NCBI GenBank assembly: GCA_030152225.1
Contig: JASLHL010000031.1
Span: 1-36,472, forward strand
DNA length: 36,472 bases
From: Flavobacterium sp.
Lineage (GTDB): Bacteria > Bacteroidota > Bacteroidia > Flavobacteriales > Flavobacteriaceae
Direction: 5' to 3'
Shown: piece by piece, positions 1 to 7,616 of the stretch
Position numbering within the stretch: position 1 is the stretch's first letter
How the letters are laid out: each line of letters starts with the position of its first letter
The notes under the pieces: generated by a model
Told to the model about the DNA's origin: nothing
Database searches by the model: none
The model's input: the letters and a program-made list of their open reading frames with translations, nothing else
Program-made: the position numbers and the translations under genes

Positions 1-153
1 TTCACTAATGATTTAGGAGCTGATTCACTAGACACTGTTGAGCTTATCATGGAGTTCGAAAAAGAATTCGATATTCAAATTCCAGATGATCAAGCGGAAA
101 ACATTGCTACAGTTGGTCAAGCTATCTCTTACATCGAAGAAGCTAAGAAGTAA
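1..153 (+). CDS. acpP: Acyl carrier protein, C-terminal part (5' end outside window)
   Basis: Fifty codons plus a TAA stop are present; the start lies upstream of the window. The frame opens with [17 protein letters not shown], which contains the DSL motif whose serine carries the 4'-phosphopantetheine arm of acyl carrier proteins. The acidic helix II and III regions ([13 protein letters not shown]) are typical. The protein shuttles acyl intermediates in the cytoplasm during type II fatty acid synthesis. It is followed by fabF, the normal arrangement in Flavobacteriia and many other bacteria, although here a strong palindrome separates the two. Identification is firm; only the N-terminus is missing. 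Confidence 0.96.
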   Translation, partial: FTNDLGADSLDTVELIMEFEKEFDIQIPDDQAENIATVGQAISYIEEAKK

Positions 154-160
154 TAACTAA

Positions 161-200
161 TAACCCACGTGTTGTTAACAACACGTGGGCGTTATTATTT
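161..200 (+). terminator. Perfect palindrome after acpP, probable terminator or processing hairpin
   Basis: Bases 164-189 form a perfect 26-base palindrome (arms CCCACGTGTTGTT and its complement), followed by a T-rich stretch (GTTATTATTTT). It starts 10 bases after the acpP stop. The most likely roles are 3' end protection of the abundant acpP mRNA and partial termination before fabF. Confidence 0.7.
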
Positions 201-230
201 TGAGACATACTTACTTTAGAATAGAAAAAA

Positions 231-318
231 GGACAGATTCACTCCTGTAGTAATCTGGTAAACAAATATAAAGCTACCCAATGTTTCCTTTTACAAAAGT
301 GAAAAATTGGGTTTTTTT
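231..318 (+). promoter_or_regulatory. Structured fabF leader with attenuator-like hairpin
   Basis: Two hairpins stand in the acpP-fabF gap. The first is 234-257: CAGATT pairs with AATCTG, then ACT with AGT across one bulged C. The second is 276-312: ACCCAAT pairs with ATTGGGT, and TTT 284-286 pairs with AAA 302-304 across one mismatch; it runs into seven T at 312-318. The second has the form of an intrinsic terminator and ends only 28 bases before the fabF ATG. GGTA at 257-260 could alternatively pair with TACC at 275-278, which would compete with both stems. Confidence 0.5.
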
Positions 319-345
319 AACTTATTAAACCATAATATTGACTTT

Positions 346-1599
346 ATGAAATTAAGGCGAGTTGTTGTAACAGGTTTAGGTGCCCTTACTCCCATTGGGA
401 ATAACATCCAAGAATATTGGAACGGTCTTATTAATGGCGTAAGTGGAGCCGCTCCGATTACACATTTTGATGCTACCAATTTCAAAACCCAATTTGCGTG
501 CGAAGTAAAGAATTTCAATGTAGAGGATTTTATTGATCGCAAAGAAGCACGTAAAATGGATCGATACGCTCAATTAGCCATGGTTAGTGCTGATGAGGCT
601 GTTGTAGATTCTAAATTAGACTTAGATAACATAGATAAAGATAGAGCTGGAGTTATTTGGGGTTCTGGAATTGGCGGATTAGAAACCTTCCAAAACGAAG
701 TAACCGATTTCACCAATGGAAATGGTACACCTCGATTCAACCCTTTCTTTATTCCAAAGATGATTGCAGATATCGCTGGAGGACACATTTCAATTAAATA
801 CGGGTTAAGAGGTCCAAACTTCACCACCGTATCGGCATGTGCATCTTCAACCAATGCAATTATTGACGCATTTAACTACATTCGTTTAGGCATGGCAGAC
901 ATCATGGTAACAGGGGGTTCTGAAGCTGCTGTAACGATTGCAGGAGTAGGTGGATTCAATGCAATGCACGCCTTATCTACAAGAAATGACAGTCCAGAAA
1001 CAGCTTCTAGACCCATGGACAAAGACCGCGATGGTTTTGTACTTGGAGAAGGCGCTGGTGCATTAGTACTAGAAGAATACGAACACGCGATTGCACGTGG
1101 AGCAAAAATCTACTGTGAAATCGGCGGTGGAGGTATGTCTGCAGATGCACATCACTTAACTGCACCGCACCCAGATGGATTAGGCGCAACAAATGTGATG
1201 AAAAACTGTTTGAGAGATGCAGGTCTTGAGCCTACAGATGTTGATGTGGTAAACCTACACGGTACTTCTACTCCGTTAGGAGATATCGCTGAATCGAAAG
1301 CAATTCAAAATGTTTTTGGTGACCACGCATACTCGATGAACCTAAACTCTACCAAATCCATGACCGGTCACCTTTTAGGGGCTGCAGGTGTGATAGAAGC
1401 GATCTCGGTAATCTTATCCATCGAGCATGGTATCGTCCCTCCAACGATCAATCACTTTACAGATGATGATCAAATAGATGCTAAATTAAACTTCACTTTC
1501 AACAAAGCACAGAAAAGAGAAGTAAAAGTAGGTATGAGTAATACCTTTGGTTTCGGAGGACACAACGCTTGTGTACTAGTAAAGAAATTAGATAGTTAA
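346..1599 (+). CDS. fabF: 3-oxoacyl-[acyl-carrier-protein] synthase II
   Basis: This is the condensing enzyme of fatty acid elongation: it joins malonyl-ACP to acyl-ACP with release of CO2 in the cytoplasm. The 417-residue protein has the Cys-His-His triad of the KAS I/II class: Cys165 in VSACASSTN, His305 in NLHGTSTPLGD and His342 in SMTGHLLGAAG. The length matches FabF proteins (about 413). An in-frame TTG exists at 307, but ATG 346 gives the canonical MKLRRVVVTG start, and the upstream codons lie in the T-run of the leader hairpin. It follows acpP and is 13 bases upstream of rnc, so it is probably co-transcribed with rnc. Confidence 0.97.
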   Translation: MKLRRVVVTGLGALTPIGNNIQEYWNGLINGVSGAAPITHFDATNFKTQFACEVKNFNVEDFIDRKEARKMDRYAQLAMVSADEAVVDSKLDLDNIDKDRAGVIWGSGIGGLETFQNEVTDFTNGNGTPRFNPFFIPKMIADIAGGHISIKYGLRGPNFTTVSACASSTNAIIDAFNYIRLGMADIMVTGGSEAAVTIAGVGGFNAMHALSTRNDSPETASRPMDKDRDGFVLGEGAGALVLEEYEHAIARGAKIYCEIGGGGMSADAHHLTAPHPDGLGATNVMKNCLRDAGLEPTDVDVVNLHGTSTPLGDIAESKAIQNVFGDHAYSMNLNSTKSMTGHLLGAAGVIEAISVILSIEHGIVPPTINHFTDDDQIDAKLNFTFNKAQKREVKVGMSNTFGFGGHNACVLVKKLDS

Positions 1600-1612
1600 G
1601 AACGACAACGTA

Positions 1613-2359
1613 ATGTTGAGCACCGTATTAAATAAAATATTTAAAAATTCCCGTTCAAATCCAAAGGACGGGAATTTTTGTCGTAAGATATCCCAGATCA
1701 CCAAAGCGAAACCGTTAGATATCGCTTACTACCGATTGGCCTTTACTCATCGATCGATGAATATCGTTGATACCCAAGGGAATCCAATTAATTACGAGCG
1801 TTTGGAGTTCTTAGGAGATGCCATGTTAAACGCTGTTGTAGCGTCTCATCTCTATTTGGAAGTTCCCAGTGGTGATGAAGGCTATTTAACGAAAATGCGT
1901 TCTAAAATTGTAAGTCGAGAAAACTTAAATACCATCGGAAAAAGCTTGGGCTTGATCGATATTGTTGAAAGCAAAATGGGCAATCAACAATTCGGAGAAA
2001 ATATACATGGCAATATACTGGAAGCCTTAATAGGAGCCATTTATTTGGATCAAGGGTATCCTGCCTGTGAGAAATTCATCCATCAACGCTTGATTTCGAC
2101 GATAACTGATATTCACGTATTAGAAACGAAGATCACAAGCTATAAAAGCTTGCTTATCGAATGGTGTCAAAAAACCAAACACACATTTAAATTTGACGCC
2201 TACGAAGACACTTCCAACGAAGATGTAAAATATTTTGGAGTTAAACTATTCATTGACAACAAGTTAGTATCAAAAGGAAGAGCTACATCAAAGAAAAAAG
2301 CCGAGGAAAAGGCTTCCCAACGGGCTTATTTTGCCCTCCAAGAAAAAATAAACCATTAA
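1613..2359 (+). CDS. rnc: Ribonuclease III
   Basis: This endonuclease cleaves double-stranded RNA, mainly in rRNA maturation and mRNA turnover. The 248-residue protein shows the RNase III signature ERLEFLGDAMLN at residues 62-73, with metal ligands Glu65 and Asp69 and the second acidic cluster ending at Glu137 (HGNILEALIGAIY). The last 70 residues look like a double-stranded-RNA-binding domain (KSLLIEWCQKTKH, then SKGRATSKKKAEEKASQ). The start at 1613 gives the short N-terminal extension usual in Flavobacteria. The gene follows fabF closely. A long hairpin is embedded in codons 10-23 and is described separately. Confidence 0.96.
   Translation: MLSTVLNKIFKNSRSNPKDGNFCRKISQITKAKPLDIAYYRLAFTHRSMNIVDTQGNPINYERLEFLGDAMLNAVVASHLYLEVPSGDEGYLTKMRSKIVSRENLNTIGKSLGLIDIVESKMGNQQFGENIHGNILEALIGAIYLDQGYPACEKFIHQRLISTITDIHVLETKITSYKSLLIEWCQKTKHTFKFDAYEDTSNEDVKYFGVKLFIDNKLVSKGRATSKKKAEEKASQRAYFALQEKINH
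1642..1680 (+). promoter_or_regulatory. Long stem-loop inside the 5' coding part of rnc
   Basis: Twelve consecutive Watson-Crick pairs (AAAAATTCCCGT at 1643-1654 with ACGGGAATTTTT at 1668-1679) can be extended by C1656-G1666 and by two G-U pairs (1655-1667, 1642-1680), leaving a 9-base loop. It begins 30 bases after the rnc ATG. It could be an RNase III target for self-regulation, or a weak intrinsic terminator; the U-run is part of the stem. Confidence 0.5.
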
Positions 2360-2431
2360 TTTGGGGAATCAATTAACATTTACTTAATGTTTCTTCTAAA
2401 TAACTACATATTATTTGAAATATAAAAGTTG

Positions 2432-2439
2432 TATCTTTG
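2432..2439 (+). promoter_or_regulatory. -7 promoter element for the IPExxxVDY gene
   Basis: TATCTTTG matches the Bacteroidota -7 consensus TAnnTTTG and lies 18 bases before the ATG at 2458. A TTG at 2415-2417 is only 14 bases upstream, shorter than usual, so the -33 part is uncertain. The element overlaps an in-frame TTG codon at 2437, which argues against that codon being the start. Confidence 0.6.
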
Positions 2440-2457
2440 TATCTAACGAGTAAACAA

Positions 2458-2946
2458 ATGGGACCAGTAGTTCTAAGATTAGAGGATTTTGAAGCTGAAA
2501 ACTATAGTCTGATAGCGATACACTCATCGCGTAAGGAGGATTTTAAAGTCACCTATCTTATTAATACGATTCTAGGCCTTTATTTAGAACGCACCAAGAC
2601 CGATGTTGAAGTTGAAACAGATCAAGGCTTAGCGTCTTTCTCTTTATTCGAATACGACGATCCAGATTATCACGTACTTTGGAAACTAGTATCCAATAAA
2701 GCTTTTATACTTCCCGAGTCTCAAATGGCCTCTCCCCTTTTTCAATATGTCGTCTCAACCATTAGCAAGCAAGGCTATCTCTTACCTGAACACAAAACGG
2801 TGGATTATTTTTTAAAGGTTGAAAATACAGATGAGCAATTTGAAATTGGCACAGTCATTGAAAAATTAAAATCAATAAAAATAATATCTACTGCATACGA
2901 AATTCGAGTAGAAGCGATCAAATCGAAAAACAACCTAATTTTTTAA
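2458..2946 (+). CDS. IPExxxVDY family protein
   Basis: A 162-residue protein of unknown function. It contains LPEHKTVDYFLKV, matching the motif that names the IPExxxVDY family, a group of small Bacteroidota proteins usually encoded just before pyruvate kinase, as here (5 bases between stop and ATG). No signal peptide or membrane segment is visible, so it is probably cytoplasmic. The frame extends upstream to a TTG at 2437, but that codon sits inside a -7 promoter element, so ATG 2458 (MGPVVLRLEDF) is chosen. The conserved linkage suggests a role tied to pyk expression or activity, but nothing in the sequence shows it. Confidence 0.85.
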   Translation: MGPVVLRLEDFEAENYSLIAIHSSRKEDFKVTYLINTILGLYLERTKTDVEVETDQGLASFSLFEYDDPDYHVLWKLVSNKAFILPESQMASPLFQYVVSTISKQGYLLPEHKTVDYFLKVENTDEQFEIGTVIEKLKSIKIISTAYEIRVEAIKSKNNLIF

Positions 2947-2951
2947 AAAAT

Positions 2952-4382
2952 ATGGTAGCAAAAAAAAGAACCAAAATTGTAGCAACCTTAGGACCTGCAT
3001 CAGGGACAAAAGAAGTGTTGCACGACATGATTAAAGCCGGTGTAAATGTATTTAGAATTAACTTTTCTCATGCAGATTACGCCGATGTACAAGAGAAAAT
3101 CGACATCATTCGAGAATTAAATAAAGAATACGGCTATACAACATCAATTCTAGGAGATCTGCAAGGACCCAAATTACGTGTGGGAATTATGGCAGAAGAC
3201 GTAGTTGTACATCCAGGGGATACGATTACTTTTTCAACCAAAGAAGAGTTTAAAGGTGACGCGAAGCGAGTTTATATGAACTATAAACAATTTCCAAACG
3301 ACGTAAATGCTGGTGAAACCATACTATTAGACGATGGTAAATTGATCTTTGAAGTTGTTTCAACCAACAACGAAGATGAAGTGGTTGCCAAAGTAATTCA
3401 AGGTGGACCATTAAAATCAAAAAAAGGGGTAAACTTACCGATGACGAAAGTTTCCTTACCTGCGTTAACGGAAAAAGACATCAATGATGCTATTTTTGCG
3501 ATTAAAGCACAAGTAGATTGGTTGGCCTTGTCTTTTGTGAGAACACCCGAAGATTTATTGGACTTACAGGAAATAGTTAAGCAGCATTCAGAGCACAAAA
3601 TTCCAATTGTCGCTAAAATTGAGAAGCCTGAAGCAGTGAAGAACATCAATAAATTAGTAGCTTACTGTGATGGATTAATGGTAGCTCGTGGAGATTTAGG
3701 TGTTGAAATTCCAGCACAAGAAGTTCCTTTAATCCAAAAGCAATTGGTGCAAATAGCTAAAAATGCAAGAATTCCCGTAATCATTGCTACGCAAATGATG
3801 GAAACGATGATTTCTAGCTTAACACCAACAAGAGCAGAGGTGAACGACGTCGCAAACTCCGTAATGGATGGTGCAGATGCAGTAATGCTATCTGGAGAAA
3901 CCTCAGTAGGTAGCTACCCTGTACAAGTAATTGAGAAAATGACACAGATTATTCAAAGTGTAGAAAACTCATCTTTAATTACCGTACCTCAAAGTCCACC
4001 AACCATTAAAACGAACCGTTATATCACGAAAAACATTTGTTATCACGCCGCTTTAATGGCCAACGATATCGAAGCAAAAGCCATTTGTACACTAACCAAT
4101 AGTGGATATACTGCCTTCCAAATTTCGGCATGGCGTCCCAATAGTGACATCCTTGTTTTTACGTCAAATAAACGCATTTTAACGCAGTTAAACCTCCTTT
4201 GGGGAGTACAGGCCTACTACTATGACAAATACGTTAGTACGGACGAAACAATCGAGGATATCAATCATATTGTTGTAACGAAAAAACACGCAGCAAAAGG
4301 TGATATGGTGATTAACTTAGCAGCCATGCCAATCGTAGAAAAAGGAATGGTGAATACCTTGAGAATTTCAGAAATTAAATAG
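2952..4382 (+). CDS. pyk: Pyruvate kinase
   Basis: Catalyses phosphoenolpyruvate + ADP to pyruvate + ATP, the last step of glycolysis. The 476-residue protein opens with KRTKIVATLGPAS, the N-terminal substrate-binding strand. It carries the catalytic-lysine segment IVAKIEKPEAV and the signature MVARGDLGVEIPAQEVPLIQK. The length is that of a complete bacterial enzyme with A, B and C domains. It probably shares a transcript with the preceding IPExxxVDY gene, and is followed by a strong bidirectional terminator. Confidence 0.97.
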   Translation: MVAKKRTKIVATLGPASGTKEVLHDMIKAGVNVFRINFSHADYADVQEKIDIIRELNKEYGYTTSILGDLQGPKLRVGIMAEDVVVHPGDTITFSTKEEFKGDAKRVYMNYKQFPNDVNAGETILLDDGKLIFEVVSTNNEDEVVAKVIQGGPLKSKKGVNLPMTKVSLPALTEKDINDAIFAIKAQVDWLALSFVRTPEDLLDLQEIVKQHSEHKIPIVAKIEKPEAVKNINKLVAYCDGLMVARGDLGVEIPAQEVPLIQKQLVQIAKNARIPVIIATQMMETMISSLTPTRAEVNDVANSVMDGADAVMLSGETSVGSYPVQVIEKMTQIIQSVENSSLITVPQSPPTIKTNRYITKNICYHAALMANDIEAKAICTLTNSGYTAFQISAWRPNSDILVFTSNKRILTQLNLLWGVQAYYYDKYVSTDETIEDINHIVVTKKHAAKGDMVINLAAMPIVEKGMVNTLRISEIK

Positions 4383-4385
4383 AAT

Positions 4386-4435
4386 ATTGGAGAAGGGAAA
4401 ATGGAGAAGGGAGATGAGTGACCAATGACAATTTA
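4386..4435. repeat. Degenerate 7-base-period spacer repeat
   Basis: GGAGAAGGGA occurs at 4389-4398 and again at 4403-4412, exactly 14 bases apart. The stretch can be read as successive 7-mers (TGGAGAA, GGGAAAA, TGGAGAA, GGGAGAT, GAGTGAC, CAATGAC, AATTTAC). It lies between the pyk stop and the terminator and has no coding potential. Similar stretches occur at 4482-4546 and 5203-5239. Confidence 0.55.
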
Positions 4436-4438
4436 CAT

Positions 4439-4479
4439 AAAAAAGCGAGGGAATCATGGTATGATTCCCTCGCTTTTTT
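4439..4479. terminator. Bidirectional terminator between pyk and the HD gene
   Basis: A near-perfect 19-base-pair stem (4439-4457 with 4461-4479) has a GC-rich core GCGAGGGAATCAT, a 3-base loop, A6 on one side and T6 on the other. It can end transcripts from both convergent genes. Confidence 0.92.
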
Positions 4480-4481
4480 AT

Positions 4482-4546
4482 GTTGACAGTTAACGGTCAA
4501 CAGTTTAGTTCACAGTCTATATACTGTAAACTCAACCGTAAACTAA
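4482..4546. repeat. Degenerate 7-base-period spacer repeat
   Basis: The gap between the terminator and the HD gene reads as 7-mers such as TTGACAG, TTAACGG, TCAACAG, then TGTAAAC, TCAACCG, TAAACTA. It also holds small inverted repeats (GTTGAC-N8-GTCAAC and ACAGT-N6-ACTGT). No coding or promoter function is visible. Confidence 0.5.
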
Positions 4547-5193
4547 TTTTCTCCTTGCCATTCCGCATAGAAACGCGCTAAGAAACTTTCCATATAGCGG
4601 TGTCGATCTTCTGCCATTCGCTTTCCTGTTTCTGTGTGCATCAACTCTTTGAGTAGCAATAGCTTTTCATAGAAATGGTTGATTGACGTTCCTTTATGTG
4701 CCTTGTATTCCTCTTTGGTCATACCAAATCGAGGTGCTTGTTCTGGATCGTGAATTGGATTATTTTTAAAGCCTCCATAGTTAAACACTCGAGTAATACC
4801 AATTGCGCCTAAGGCATCTAAACGATCGGCATCTTGTACAATCTCCAATTCTTTAGAACTAAATTTCTGATCGAAATTCCCCCCTTTAAACGAGATGTTT
4901 TCGATGCCTTTAACTACGTGTTCAACCACAGCTGGTTCATAGTCTAAGTATTCCAACCATGTTTTTGCCTTGCGTGGTCCGACAGTCTCATCACCTTGAT
5001 GGAATTTACTATCGGCAATATCGTGAAGTAAGGCAATTAATTGCACCACCTCCCTATCCGCTCCAGTTTCGAATTTTAAAATATTGAGTGCATTATTGTA
5101 TACGCGTTCGATGTGAAACCAATCGTGTCCGCCTTCTGCCTGTCTTAGTTCCTCTTTGACATAAGCAATGGTTGCTTCAATTTTTTTATTCAT
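4543..5193 (-). CDS. HD-domain metal-dependent phosphohydrolase
   Basis: A 216-residue soluble protein of the HD superfamily. Metal-binding residues appear in order: His23 and His27 (GHDWFHIERV), His57-Asp58 (LLHDIAD) and Asp121 within QDADRLDALGA. It resembles the YedJ-like group of single-domain HD hydrolases, which remove phosphate from nucleotides or other small substrates; the substrate cannot be read from sequence. It is the last gene of a minus-strand run after the acyl-ACP desaturase, 43 bases away, with a 14-base tandem repeat in that gap. Co-transcription is likely but a lipid role is not implied by the domain. Confidence 0.85.
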   Translation of the reverse strand: MNKKIEATIAYVKEELRQAEGGHDWFHIERVYNNALNILKFETGADREVVQLIALLHDIADSKFHQGDETVGPRKAKTWLEYLDYEPAVVEHVVKGIENISFKGGNFDQKFSSKELEIVQDADRLDALGAIGITRVFNYGGFKNNPIHDPEQAPRFGMTKEEYKAHKGTSINHFYEKLLLLKELMHTETGKRMAEDRHRYMESFLARFYAEWQGEN

Positions 5194-5202
5194 GTTTTAG
5201 AC

Positions 5203-5239
5203 GGTTTACAATTCACAGTTCACAATTCACAGTTCACTA
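5203..5239. repeat. Tandem repeat of AATTCACAGTTCAC (7-base period)
   Basis: Two exact 14-base copies abut at 5210-5223 and 5224-5237; each is two near-identical heptamers (ATTCACA, GTTCACA). The array fills the 43-base gap between the desaturase and HD genes and reaches the desaturase stop codon. Confidence 0.85.
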
Positions 5240-6235
5240 TTTAATAATTGCGGGTTGTACCCACTTAAAAATATGCTGTTCTTTACCAATGCTCATTCGC
5301 TCAGCAATACGCAGCATACGAGCAGGTAATTTCATTAAGTATTCTCTTGCTTTTTCTGCTTCATCTGTTAGGCCTGTTAACTTAGCTACTTCCCAACGAT
5401 CAATCAATTTTTGCATGATCTCCACATAGTCAATTGCGGTGTACACGCCAATTCGCTGTGCAGAGTCAGAAAACAATTCAAAGGCATCTCCCATTTTCCC
5501 TCCAGATTCTCTGATCAAGTTGGCTGGCATGGTGATTTTGCGTCTCATCATATCAACAAATGCCAATAACATCTCACTTGGATCCACTTTAAAAATGCGG
5601 TCTACGAATTCAGAATACGCATGATGGTGACGCATTTCATCTCCTGCGATTAAACGGCAGATTTTTGCCAATCTATGATCGCCATATTGCTTGGCTAATT
5701 TCCCTACGCGATTGTGCGAAATATAGGTCGCTAACTCCTGAAAACTCGTAAATACAAAGTTTTTATAGGGATCGCGATCAGTACCTGGATCGAAACCGTC
5801 ATTCAATAAATATTGCGTGGTAATTTCTACTTCGCGCATATTAACACGTCCTGATAAATACAAGTATTTATTCAATAAATCCCCGTGTCTATTTTCTTCT
5901 CCTGTCCAGTGGCGAATCCACTTGGCCCAACCATTTCCACTTTCGCCCTCGCGTTGATTTACTCCATCGACGTCCATCAACCACGATTCATACGTTGGTA
6001 AGGCTTCCTCTGTAATAGTATCTCCCACAAGAACAACCCAAAAATCATAGGGTAACTCTTTTGCAAATTCTCTCAATTCTCTGACATCTTCTAAAAAGGT
6101 TTCACTTTCCGAATTGGGTAGTAAATCAGAAGGTTGCCAAATTTTCTCCACAGGGATTAGATAATCATCCACGAAGCTATCTATATTTTTTTCCAAGAAG
6201 TGCATCACTTCTAAACGAACATTGTGTGTTGACAT
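5237..6235 (-). CDS. Acyl-ACP desaturase (stearoyl-ACP desaturase family, diiron)
   Basis: A 332-residue soluble ferritin-like enzyme predicted to place a double bond in ACP-bound fatty acids using O2 and a diiron centre. The two EExxH-type metal motifs are clear: GEENRH (Glu114, His117) and GDEMRHH (Glu200, His203). Further candidate ligands are Glu77 and Glu167 (FQELATYISHNR). It has no membrane segments, unlike membrane-bound desaturases. It lies 81 bases downstream of the PlsC-type acyltransferase, so this operon could set both acyl unsaturation and phospholipid assembly. No TAnnTTTG element is seen in the gap, which fits transcription from upstream. Confidence 0.93.
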   Translation of the reverse strand: MSTHNVRLEVMHFLEKNIDSFVDDYLIPVEKIWQPSDLLPNSESETFLEDVRELREFAKELPYDFWVVLVGDTITEEALPTYESWLMDVDGVNQREGESGNGWAKWIRHWTGEENRHGDLLNKYLYLSGRVNMREVEITTQYLLNDGFDPGTDRDPYKNFVFTSFQELATYISHNRVGKLAKQYGDHRLAKICRLIAGDEMRHHHAYSEFVDRIFKVDPSEMLLAFVDMMRRKITMPANLIRESGGKMGDAFELFSDSAQRIGVYTAIDYVEIMQKLIDRWEVAKLTGLTDEAEKAREYLMKLPARMLRIAERMSIGKEQHIFKWVQPAIIK

Positions 6236-6316
6236 TTCAATTTGTTTTTACATCGCAACTAGCTCTTCGGTTTGGTTTAGTTTGTTTTGGGAGTAACTGC
6301 GAGAATTAGTATTTTT

Positions 6317-7048
6317 TTATTCTATTTTAGACTTTACCAACTCCTCAGTTTTAGCAAATAGCTCCTCAAAAGTATAGTCGCTAATTTTCATTGGTTTGTG
6401 TGCGTAAAGGCTAATTTCGGCTCCTAATCCCATGGGAAATTTTCCAAATCGGAACAATTTCCAGGAATTATTAATCGTCAAGGGAACAAGGTAAGCATCT
6501 GGTGAAAACTTACATAACATTTTAACCCCGTTTTCTGAAAAACGTTTGGGTTGTCCATCGCGACTTCTTGTTCCTTCTGGAAAAATAACCGCTGCTCTAT
6601 TGTATTTTGAGATGTATTGTCCTAATCCGCGAATCACAGTTAAGGCTTGTTTGGCATCTTTTCTATCAATTAGAACGGAGCCACCGTGTTTTAAATTGTA
6701 TGAAACACTGGGAATTCCTTTTCCCAACTCTTTTTTACTGACAAATTTGGGGTGATTCTTTTTAAAGAACCAAATAATCATCGGTATATCAAACATACTC
6801 TGGTGATTAGCGACAAAGACAATAGGCTTGTCTGTTGGTAGTTCTTCCTCTTTTGATATGCGATAGGTCGTACCAAGAACTCCCGTACACAACATAATCC
6901 ACCAGACCATGGCATCCACTACTTTTTTGTGGGCTTTATATCCAAAACAGGTAAATGCTATCCATTGCAATCCATGAAAAAAGAAGAGTACAAGTAAGAG
7001 ACATAGTACAAATAGGACAGATAGCGGATATGAAAGTATTTTTTGCAT
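6317..7048 (-). CDS. plsC: 1-acyl-sn-glycerol-3-phosphate acyltransferase
   Basis: A 243-residue membrane-associated enzyme that transfers an acyl chain to lysophosphatidic acid to make phosphatidic acid. An N-terminal hydrophobic helix (residues 8-25) is followed by the acyltransferase block HX4D (NHQSMFD, His82 and Asp87) and the glycerol-phosphate-binding motif FPEGTRSR (residues 156-163), the spacing expected for PlsC. It is the first gene of the plsC-desaturase-HD run. A -7 promoter element and a 19-base palindrome stand immediately upstream. It could also be another lysolipid acyltransferase of the family, but PlsC is the simplest reading. Confidence 0.92.
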   Translation of the reverse strand: MQKILSYPLSVLFVLCLLLVLFFFHGLQWIAFTCFGYKAHKKVVDAMVWWIMLCTGVLGTTYRISKEEELPTDKPIVFVANHQSMFDIPMIIWFFKKNHPKFVSKKELGKGIPSVSYNLKHGGSVLIDRKDAKQALTVIRGLGQYISKYNRAAVIFPEGTRSRDGQPKRFSENGVKMLCKFSPDAYLVPLTINNSWKLFRFGKFPMGLGAEISLYAHKPMKISDYTFEELFAKTEELVKSKIE

Positions 7049-7050
7049 GA

Positions 7051-7076
7051 GCTCAATTATATCTTGAGCAAATATA
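7051..7076 (-). promoter_or_regulatory. Promoter and palindrome upstream of plsC
   Basis: On the minus strand TATATTTG (7076-7069) matches the -7 consensus TAnnTTTG. Immediately downstream, 7069-7051 is a perfect inverted repeat GCTCAA-N7-TTGAGC, ending 2 bases before the plsC start codon. It covers the expected transcription start and could be an operator or a 5' hairpin. Confidence 0.55.
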
Positions 7077-7080
7077 CACT

Positions 7081-7111
7081 TTAAAAAAAAACCACCTTAT
7101 ACAAGGTGGTC
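7081..7111 (-). terminator. Terminator of the bacilliredoxin gene
   Basis: An 8-base-pair stem (7091-7098 with 7103-7110, ACCACCTT/AAGGTGGT) with a 4-base loop is followed, in the minus direction, by eight T (plus-strand A-run 7083-7090). It begins 6 bases after the stop codon. Confidence 0.9.
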
Positions 7112-7116
7112 TCTTT

Positions 7117-7527
7117 TTAGCAATATTCTTTATATGCGTCGATCAAATTTTCAGCGATCATCTCTGCTGGATGTCCTTCAATGTGATGTCTCTCTAACAT
7201 GTGAACCAATTCACCGTCTTTGAACAGCGCCATAGAGGGCGAAGATGGAGGGAATGGGAACATGTGTTGACGCGCAGCATCCACAGCATCTTTATCTACT
7301 CCAGCAAAAACAGTTACAATTTGCGCTGGTTTTTTCTCTCCATTCAAGCTCATGATTGCCCCCGGACGTGCATTACGTGCCGCACAACCACAAACTGAAT
7401 TTACCACTACTAATGTAGTTCCTTCTTTACTTAAAGCAGCCTCTACTTCGTCTGCTGTATATAATGCCGAAAATCCTGCATCAACTAACTCTTGACGCAT
7501 TGGTTTTACTATTTCTTCTGGATACAT
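7117..7527 (-). CDS. Bacilliredoxin (BrxA/BrxB, YphP/YqiW family)
   Basis: A 136-residue thioredoxin-fold protein with the diagnostic CGC active site (Cys46-Gly-Cys48 in [16 protein letters not shown]). In Bacillus, members remove bacillithiol from S-bacillithiolated proteins; some Bacteroidota make bacillithiol, so the same role is plausible here but not shown by this window. Full length for the family, cytoplasmic. It has its own -7 promoter element at 7556-7563 and its own terminator, so it appears monocistronic. Confidence 0.93.
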   Translation of the reverse strand: MYPEEIVKPMRQELVDAGFSALYTADEVEAALSKEGTTLVVVNSVCGCAARNARPGAIMSLNGEKKPAQIVTVFAGVDKDAVDAARQHMFPFPPSSPSMALFKDGELVHMLERHHIEGHPAEMIAENLIDAYKEYC

Positions 7528-7555
7528 ACTATTACCTTTAATTAAAATTGTCTAA

Positions 7556-7563
7556 CAAAGTTA
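7556..7563 (-). promoter_or_regulatory. -7 promoter element of the bacilliredoxin gene
   Basis: On the minus strand TAACTTTG matches TAnnTTTG, 28 bases before the ATG. No TTG is seen at the usual distance upstream. Confidence 0.55.
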
Positions 7564-7616
7564 CACTTTTTCTCTTATTTTGTTCTCTTTCCATGCTAAA
7601 GTATTCCCAACGTGGC

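Noticed and set aside
307..345. N-terminal extension of fabF from an in-frame TTG
   Set aside because: The added codons lie in the T-run and downstream of a terminator-like hairpin, and FabF proteins begin at the MKLRRVVVTG position.
5439..5624. Plus-strand frames opposite the desaturase and other minus-strand genes
   Set aside because: They lie wholly inside well-supported genes on the other strand and show no independent features.
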